DNA of 9,777 nt from an uncultured Clostridia bacterium (GTDB lineage: Bacteria > Bacillota > Clostridia > Oscillospirales > Oscillospiraceae), in the NCBI GenBank assembly GCA_946619065.1, contig CAMOLY010000030.1, forward strand, positions 1-9,777. The letters run 5' to 3'. The number at the start of each line of letters is the position of its first letter. Position 1 is the stretch's first letter. This document shows positions 4,852-9,777 of this stretch, in pieces. The notes under the pieces were generated by a model. The model was not told the DNA's origin, made no database searches, and saw only the letters and a list, made by a program, of their open reading frames with translations. Position numbers and translations under genes: made by a program.

Positions 4852-6786
4852 TTATGCAACGGAACGAAGGCGCAGGACGACGGCTGTCCGATCATCGGCC
4901 GCGTCCGACTCGCCCAGCGTGATCAGGCAGCTTGCCAGGTCACGCACGGTTCCGCGGGAAAAGCTCGTCAGCCTGTGCTCTGTCTCCTCTCCGAAGGCGC
5001 CGTCGCTGACCATTACAAGCGTTTCCCCCGCTTTGAGGGACAGTTCACAGCGGTCCGGGCAGTGGGCAGGGCCTACGCCGCAGCCCGGCGGCGGCGTAAC
5101 TGTCCCGATTTTTTGTACAATCTCGCCGACGCGCAGATAGGACTGGGCCGCGCCCCACTTGTAGAGGGTCCCTTCCCCGGTCGTCAGATCCAGCCGCAGC
5201 AGGTCCACGGTGGAAAAGGCCGTGACCTTTCGCAGGACATAGAAGCCGTTGAGCAGTTCCATCGCGCTGTCCGGCGCCACGCCGCCCGCCAGAAGGGCGG
5301 AAAGGAGCTTCGCGGCCCGGTCGGATTCCGCCCGCGCCTCCGGTCCGGTCCCCATGCCGTCGCAGAGCAGGACGTAGAAATTTCCGAAGCGGTCTCGGCA
5401 GGTGGCCCCCCGATCGCCGGAGACCTCATTTCCGTTTTTGCAGGCCGTGCCCACCGCAAGCTCCGGGGTATAGCGGATCGGCGCGGTGGAATCCGGCTCT
5501 GTACTCCGGCTCAGAAGGCGGGAGAGCAGCAGGTACTGTCCGGCGGCAATCTGCCTGCCCTCCTCAAACCGGCGTTCGTCCCGAGCCGTCCGGCGCTGGG
5601 CGTCCAGCGACTGGTTCACTGCGGTCAGGAAGCCCTCGGTGTGGCGGCAGCGGTCGGCAAAGCGGGCGGGCAGATCGTCCCGCAGGGCGCTGCCGCGGAT
5701 CAGGATCCCCTCCCCTGCCCGGCAGAGATCCCGATAGGTATCCTCCGCGTCCTGCTCCCAGCACTGGTCCCGGCGCACGCAGCAGCGGCAGACCCGCTCG
5801 GCGGCCTCGTCGTAGACCTTCGCCAGCCGGATCGGGCTGACGGCGGGCTCCTCCCGCGCAAGGATCTGGTACATGGTCTCCAGCGCACGTTCCACGCCCT
5901 TCTCCTGCTTCGGCAGCAGCGGACGTCCTGCCGTCCGGACCCGCGCCGGAAGCGGAAGCAGCTCCGGAAGCGCCGTCCCGGCCAGGGCGCCCAGGGCGGC
6001 CGTGATGCACAAAGACGGCAGGACCGTCCCGCTGGCAAGCTGCCAGAGAAGGGCAGAGGAGAAGAAGATTGCGCTGCGCCGATTCCCGCGGGTCTGTCTG
6101 AAAAAATCGGCACAGAGCACACCCAGGGCCAAAACACCGGTCATCGAAACCGGCAGGGAGCCGCCCAGATCCACCGCGGCACCGCAGAGCACCGCCTCGG
6201 TCAGCCCGCCTCCGGTGCAGAGCAGACCGACCGCGATCCCGGCCGAGACCGAAGCCCCGAAGGGCGGGACCAGAGCCGCGGCACAGCCGAGCAGCACCAG
6301 GGCAGAAAGGCGGCCTCTGCGCCGGGCGGAGATCCGCTTCCAGAGGACCGGCGCGGCAAAGGCGGCGGCAATCGAGAGCAGCAGGTGCACGATGCTGGCC
6401 GCGGTCAGGCCGCTGTCCAGCAGAAAAATCGCGCCCACTGCGCCGGTCAGGGAGGCGCTGAGAATCGCGTGGTTGACCGGCGTCCCGGAAAAGATCACCG
6501 CCGCGGCCAGATAGCTCAGGCTCAGGGCGATCGGCGCCATCGCGGTCTCCCAGCCCCAGAGCAGCAGATAGCCGCCCACTGCGCCAATCGCCCCGGCGAC
6601 GGCCGCCGGCAGCCCGCCGGCCAAAAGCGGCACACAGGCTGCCAGCGGCAGCGGCCTTACCCCCGCACGCGCGGCACAGAGCAGAAAGCACGCACCGCAC
6701 CACAGAAGCGGTTCGGCCGGGTTCCCCGGCGCGAAGACACGCAGCTTTTTCCGGACCGGAGCCGGAACCTTATCCTTGCACAGCAT
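4852..6786 (-). CDS. spoIIE: Stage II sporulation protein E, PP2C-type serine phosphatase
   Basis: SpoIIE is a polar-septum membrane phosphatase that dephosphorylates SpoIIAA and so activates sigma-F in the forespore. From the chosen start the protein has 644 residues. About residues 25-275 are a Gly/Ala-rich multi-helix membrane region. A linker follows with the cysteine cluster CRCCVRRDQCW (about 333-343), which I recall as common in clostridial SpoIIE. The C-terminal PP2C phosphatase domain (about 440-644) shows SGD (456-458), the metal-binding DGMG (476-479), DGAFGEE (from 595) and DDRTAVV (from 631). B. subtilis SpoIIE has about 827 residues, so this version is shorter in the membrane and central parts. 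Start ATG at 6786 is chosen because GGAGG (6801-6797) is 10 nt upstream. ATG at 6795 lies only 1 nt from it, and an open frame reaches 6861. The gene converges with the YitT gene and diverges from uvrB. Confidence 0.95.
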   Translation of the reverse strand: MLCKDKVPAPVRKKLRVFAPGNPAEPLLWCGACFLLCAARAGVRPLPLAACVPLLAGGLPAAVAGAIGAVGGYLLLWGWETAMAPIALSLSYLAAAVIFSGTPVNHAILSASLTGAVGAIFLLDSGLTAASIVHLLLSIAAAFAAPVLWKRISARRRGRLSALVLLGCAAALVPPFGASVSAGIAVGLLCTGGGLTEAVLCGAAVDLGGSLPVSMTGVLALGVLCADFFRQTRGNRRSAIFFSSALLWQLASGTVLPSLCITAALGALAGTALPELLPLPARVRTAGRPLLPKQEKGVERALETMYQILAREEPAVSPIRLAKVYDEAAERVCRCCVRRDQCWEQDAEDTYRDLCRAGEGILIRGSALRDDLPARFADRCRHTEGFLTAVNQSLDAQRRTARDERRFEEGRQIAAGQYLLLSRLLSRSTEPDSTAPIRYTPELAVGTACKNGNEVSGDRGATCRDRFGNFYVLLCDGMGTGPEARAESDRAAKLLSALLAGGVAPDSAMELLNGFYVLRKVTAFSTVDLLRLDLTTGEGTLYKWGAAQSYLRVGEIVQKIGTVTPPPGCGVGPAHCPDRCELSLKAGETLVMVSDGAFGEETEHRLTSFSRGTVRDLASCLITLGESDAADDRTAVVLRLRSVA

Positions 6787-6796
6787 CCGTTTCATT

Positions 6797-6801
6797 CCTC
6801 C
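6797..6801 (-). promoter_or_regulatory. Shine-Dalgarno site deciding the spoIIE start
   Basis: On the minus strand GGAGG occupies 6801-6797. It is too close to the ATG at 6795 (1 nt) but 10 nt from the ATG at 6786, so the latter is the better start. The longer frame from 6861 has no comparable site and would extend through the probable promoter region. Confidence 0.7.
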
Positions 6802-6819
6802 GCAACAGACTTTTTCCCA

Positions 6820-6853
6820 ATTGTAACGGTTCCGCGCGGAAAACGCTGTCGAG
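6820..6853 (-). promoter_or_regulatory. Candidate spoIIE promoter with Spo0A-like box and central palindrome
   Basis: On the minus strand a -10-like TACAAT lies at 6825-6820, 19 nt before the GGAGG. No sigma-A -35 is found at 17 bp. CTCGACA (6853-6847) matches 6 of 7 bases of the reverse complement of the Spo0A box and lies 21 bp from the -10. Spo0A-activated spoIIE and spoIIG promoters of Bacillus have similarly wide spacing. The perfect 12-bp palindrome TTCCGCGCGGAA (6830-6841) lies between the two elements and might bind a dimeric regulator. Confidence 0.4.
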
Positions 6854-6886
6854 AAACACACCGGAAAAAACCATGGGAAAAATATC

Positions 6887-6915
6887 TTGCCACAGGGGGG
6901 AGATCGGGGTATAAT
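6887..6915 (+). promoter_or_regulatory. Sigma-A promoter of uvrB
   Basis: TTGCCA (6887-6892, 5/6 match to the -35) and a perfect TATAAT (6910-6915) are separated by exactly 17 bp. The start of transcription should be near 6922, giving a leader of about 30 nt. No LexA box of the Firmicutes form (GAAC-N4-GTTC) is visible in the spoIIE-uvrB intergenic region. Confidence 0.85.
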
Positions 6916-6950
6916 GAAAGGACTGACAAGATTCGAAAGGAGTCGCGGGA

Positions 6951-8912
6951 ATGGACTTCAAGCTGCATGCGCCGTTTTCGCCCACCGGGGATCAGCCGGA
7001 GGCGATCGAGGCGCTCATAAGGGGCATTGAAATGGGGCTGGATGAGCAGGTGCTGCTGGGCGTAACCGGCTCCGGCAAGACCTTCACGATGGCAAACGTG
7101 ATTGCCCGGCTCAACCGACCGACTCTGGTACTGGCCCACAACAAGACCCTCGCCGCCCAGCTGTGCTCGGAGTTCCGGGAGTTTTTCCCGGAAAACGCCG
7201 TGGAGTATTTTATCTCCTACTACGACTACTATCAGCCGGAGGCCTATATTCCGCACACCGATACCTATATTGAAAAGGACTCATCGATCAACGACGAGAT
7301 CGAGCGCCTGCGCCACTCGGCCACCTCCTCCCTCTTTGAGCGGCGGGATGTGATCGTGGTGGCCTCGGTGAGCTGTATCTACGGTTTGGGCGACCCCATC
7401 GACTACAAGAGCATGGTGATCTCCCTGCGGACCGGCATGGAATACCCGCAGGAGACGCTGATGAAGAAGCTGATCGAGATCCGCTATGAGCGCAACGACG
7501 TGGATTTCTCCCGCAACCACTTCCGGGTCCGCGGCGACACCGTTGAGGTCTACCCGGCCTACTGGTCCGGCCGGGCAATCCGGATCGAGTTTTTCGGCGA
7601 CGAGGTGGACCGGATCTCTGAGATCAACGCGGTTACCGGCATCGCTGAGCGCACGGTCTCCCACGTGGCCATCTATCCGGCCTCTCACTACGTCACGACG
7701 CCGGAGAAGATGCAGCGGGCGCTCTTTGACATCCGCGCGGAAATGGAGGAGCGGGAGAAGCTGTTCCAGGACGCGGGCAGACTGCTGGAGGCCCAGCGCA
7801 TCCGCCAGCGGACCGAGTATGATATGGAGATGATGCAGGAGATCGGGTTCTGCACCGGAATCGAAAACTACTCCCGGGTGATCTCCGGCCGGGCGCCGGG
7901 CACGCCGCCGATGACGCTGATGGACTACTTCCCGAAGGATTTCCTGCTGTTCGTGGACGAGAGCCACGTGACCCTGCCCCAGGTGCGGGCCATGTACAAC
8001 GGCGACCGCTCCCGCAAGGAGACGCTGGTACAGTACGGCTTCCGCCTGCCGTCAGCCTTCGACAACCGCCCGCTCAAGTTCGATGAGTTCCAGAGCAAGA
8101 TTCATCAGGTGGTCTACGTCTCCGCCACGCCGGCCCCGTTTGAGTCTGAACGGGCCGGTCAGATCGTGGAGCAGGTAATCCGCCCCACCGGTCTGCTTGA
8201 CCCGGAGGTGGAGGTCCGGCCCATCGAGGGGCAGGTGGACGATCTGATGGAGGAGATTGCGAAGGTTACGGCGAAGGAGGAGCGGGTGCTCGTCACGACG
8301 CTGACCAAGCGGATGGCCGAGGATCTGACCGCCTATCTGCAGAAAAACGGCGTCCGCGTCCGATACATGCACTCGGACATCGGCGCACTGGAGCGGATGG
8401 AAATCATCCGCGATCTGCGCATGGCGAAATTCGACGTGCTGGTGGGCATCAATCTGCTGCGCGAGGGCCTGGATCTGCCGGAGGTTTCGCTGGTGGCGAT
8501 CCTGGACGCCGACAAGGAGGGCTTCCTCCGCAGCCCCACGAGTCTGATCCAGACCATCGGCCGCGCCGCGCGAAACGCCGAGGGCCGGGTCATCATGTAC
8601 GCAGACAAGATGACGCCCGCAATGGACTACGCCATCCGGGAGACCAACCGCCGCCGCGGGATCCAGGACGCCTACAACAAGGCCCACGGGATCGTCCCGA
8701 AGACAATCCGCAAGGACGTGCGCGACCTGATCGAAATCACGACGCAGGATGTGGACGTGCGCGGCAAGGGCGGCTTGAAGATGACAAAGGACGAGCGCGA
8801 CCGGGAAATCGCCCGTCTGGAGAAGCAGATGAAGAAGGCCGCGCAGATGATGGAATACGAGTTCGCCGCCGTGCTGCGCGACCAGATCATCCAGCTGCGC
8901 GGAGAACGGTGA
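6951..8912 (+). CDS. uvrB: UvrABC nucleotide excision repair helicase subunit UvrB
   Basis: UvrB verifies DNA damage delivered by UvrA and recruits UvrC for dual incision. The 653-residue protein is of standard length. Walker A GVTGSGKT is at residues 37-44. The damage-probing beta-hairpin begins at [12 protein letters not shown] (about 90-101). The Walker B box DESH is at 336-339. Helicase motif V lies in [15 protein letters not shown], and motif VI is QTIGRAAR (534-541). The C-terminal UVR motif that contacts UvrC spans about 615-653 ([25 protein letters not shown]). The start at 6951 is supported by AAGGAG (6937-6942), 8 nt upstream, and by the normal N-terminus. uvrA, often the next gene in Firmicutes, is absent: a Nudix gene follows after 15 nt. 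All key residues are present and identification is firm. Confidence 0.98.
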   Translation: MDFKLHAPFSPTGDQPEAIEALIRGIEMGLDEQVLLGVTGSGKTFTMANVIARLNRPTLVLAHNKTLAAQLCSEFREFFPENAVEYFISYYDYYQPEAYIPHTDTYIEKDSSINDEIERLRHSATSSLFERRDVIVVASVSCIYGLGDPIDYKSMVISLRTGMEYPQETLMKKLIEIRYERNDVDFSRNHFRVRGDTVEVYPAYWSGRAIRIEFFGDEVDRISEINAVTGIAERTVSHVAIYPASHYVTTPEKMQRALFDIRAEMEEREKLFQDAGRLLEAQRIRQRTEYDMEMMQEIGFCTGIENYSRVISGRAPGTPPMTLMDYFPKDFLLFVDESHVTLPQVRAMYNGDRSRKETLVQYGFRLPSAFDNRPLKFDEFQSKIHQVVYVSATPAPFESERAGQIVEQVIRPTGLLDPEVEVRPIEGQVDDLMEEIAKVTAKEERVLVTTLTKRMAEDLTAYLQKNGVRVRYMHSDIGALERMEIIRDLRMAKFDVLVGINLLREGLDLPEVSLVAILDADKEGFLRSPTSLIQTIGRAARNAEGRVIMYADKMTPAMDYAIRETNRRRGIQDAYNKAHGIVPKTIRKDVRDLIEITTQDVDVRGKGGLKMTKDERDREIARLEKQMKKAAQMMEYEFAAVLRDQIIQLRGER

Positions 8913-8927
8913 GGACGGTGCCGGGAT

Positions 8928-9518
8928 ATGGACATTCGGACAGAGCTGTTAAACTACCGGCCCTGGAACGAGCAGGAGGAGCGCGACCGGGAGCTGATGC
9001 TCTATGCGCTGAAGGCCTTTCCGGACGTGCTGACGCGGAACAATCCGGTCTGCCATTTCACGGCCTCCAACTGGATCACAAACCCGGGAAGGGACCGGAT
9101 TCTCTTTGCGTATCATAACATTTTCCGGCACTGGGGCTGGACCGGCGGGCACGCGGACGGGGAATCCGATCTGCGGGCGGTCGCCCGGCGCGAGGCCGGC
9201 GAGGAGACCGGTCTGTGGCAACTGAAGCCCCTGTATGACGGAATCTTCTCGATCCAGTGTCTTTGCGTTGATCACCACTACAAGCGTGGCGCCTTCGTCT
9301 CCTCCCACCTGCATCTGGACTGCTGCTATCTGTGGGAGGCCGACGAAAAATCGGCCCTGCATGGCAAGGCCGATGAAAACTCCGGCGTCAAATGGGTCCC
9401 GATCGACAGAGTGAACGAGATCGCCGGAGAAGCCGTGATGGAAATGGTCTACACAAAGCTGAATGAAAAGCTCCGTGCGCTGGGATCGTGTGGCGAGAAG
9501 GCTTATTCCGGGAAGTAG
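8928..9518 (+). CDS. Nudix hydrolase domain protein
   Basis: The 196-residue protein has a Nudix fold, which usually hydrolyses nucleoside diphosphate-linked substrates with Mg2+. The Nudix box spans residues 74-96: Gly74, then HADGE, and the catalytic segment REAGEETGL (88-96) with the metal-binding glutamates intact. Ser80 replaces the first conserved Glu of the consensus. The GGHADGE context is familiar from a subfamily annotated only as Nudix hydrolase. The region before the box is about 70 residues, longer than in minimal Nudix enzymes. The substrate cannot be told from sequence. The ATG at 8928 is 15 nt after the uvrB stop, with a weak Shine-Dalgarno (GGTG, 8917-8920), so translation is probably coupled to uvrB. 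The 3' end overlaps the convergent pseudouridine synthase gene by 16 bp, and no separate terminator is evident. Confidence 0.88.
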   Translation: MDIRTELLNYRPWNEQEERDRELMLYALKAFPDVLTRNNPVCHFTASNWITNPGRDRILFAYHNIFRHWGWTGGHADGESDLRAVARREAGEETGLWQLKPLYDGIFSIQCLCVDHHYKRGAFVSSHLHLDCCYLWEADEKSALHGKADENSGVKWVPIDRVNEIAGEAVMEMVYTKLNEKLRALGSCGEKAYSGK

Positions 9519-9777
9519 CGGTCGACAAAGTCGACTGTTTCGACCCGGAATTCCTTTCCGTCGAGGTAGGACAGGATCCCGGCGTCGGTGGTAAAGGCGA
9601 ACTTCAGCTTATAGGAATAGAGGGCCTGGTAATTGCGGTGGTCGGCTTTTTCCTCCTTGCCGAGCCTTCCGTACTTGCCGTCTCCCAAAAGCGGCGTGCC
9701 GGCGGCGGCCATCATCGCGCGAATCTGGTGGGTGCGGCCGGTGATCAGCTCGCACTCCACCAGCGACAGGCCGTTTT
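9503..9777 (-). CDS. RluA-family pseudouridine synthase, C-terminal part (cut by the window end)
   Basis: Enzymes of this family isomerise specific uridines in rRNA or tRNA. Only the last about 91 residues are in the window. The frame is open to 9777 and the true start lies beyond it. The apparent GTG start at 9760 is an internal Val. The conserved C-terminal RluA motif LVECELITGRTHQIRA is clear, followed by GTPLLGDGKYGR, a typical continuation. The catalytic Asp region (the HRLD-type motif) is outside the window, so activity and the exact member (RluA, RluC or RluD type) cannot be judged. The stop codon TAA at 9505-9503 lies inside the 3' end of the Nudix gene. Confidence 0.92.
   Translation of the reverse strand, partial: NGLSLVECELITGRTHQIRAMMAAAGTPLLGDGKYGRLGKEEKADHRNYQALYSYKLKFAFTTDAGILSYLDGKEFRVETVDFVDRYFPE

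Noticed and set aside
5564..6703. A 379-codon minus-strand frame in a second register of spoIIE
   Set aside because: It is Arg/Gly/Ala-rich, typical of a frame-shifted reading of a GC-rich gene, and no domain is visible.
6932..6938. TTCGAAA near the uvrB ribosome binding site as a Spo0A box
   Set aside because: It is a one-mismatch, 7-bp match downstream of the uvrB promoter, with no supporting geometry.
4840..7020. A 726-codon open frame on the plus strand opposite spoIIE
   Set aside because: It is rich in Arg, Gln, Gly and Pro with no recognisable domain. It covers spoIIE in antisense and runs into uvrB. The minus-strand frame has clear SpoIIE motifs, so this is a GC-driven shadow.

Overview
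The window looks like chromosomal DNA of a high-GC, endospore-forming member of the Clostridia, most like the Oscillospiraceae. The evidence is a sporulation phosphatase gene (spoIIE), Firmicutes-type Shine-Dalgarno sites and sigma-A promoters, a YitT-family protein, and GC-rich coding sequence. The lineage is inferred from gene content and protein style, not from a search.

Layout. 1-196 is non-coding: a 17-bp tandem repeat at the window edge, degenerate 7-bp repeat motifs, then a clear extended -10 promoter for argS. On the plus strand follow argS (arginyl-tRNA synthetase, 197-1951) and rimI (N-acetyltransferase, 1951-2391), which overlap by one base. A 311-bp repeat-filled spacer (2392-2702) separates them from tsaD (tRNA t6A37 transferase, 2703-3845) and a YitT-family membrane protein (3859-4746). 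A strong, probably bidirectional terminator (4763-4811) lies between this group and spoIIE on the minus strand (4852-6786). Divergent from spoIIE is uvrB (6951-8912) with its own consensus-like promoter. A Nudix hydrolase gene follows (8928-9518). It converges on, and overlaps by 16 bp, the 3' end of an RluA-family pseudouridine synthase (minus strand, cut by the window end).

How the genes relate. The first group has a translation theme: tRNA charging (argS), an acetyltransferase that usually accompanies t6A genes (rimI), and t6A synthesis (tsaD). The rluA-like gene adds another RNA-modification function. spoIIE and uvrB are ordinary chromosomal neighbours sharing an intergenic region. I see no new multi-gene defence or metabolic system.

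The most interesting content is repeat DNA. (1) tsaD carries an in-frame insertion of about 39 codons that has the palindromic structure of a dispersed Clostridia-type repeat and appears to be tolerated in a surface loop. (2) The spacers upstream of argS and tsaD share a family of 7-bp repeat motifs, and the tsaD spacer also holds a 44-bp tandem duplication and a 43-bp imperfect palindrome. The argS -35 hexamer coincides with one of these 7-bp motifs.
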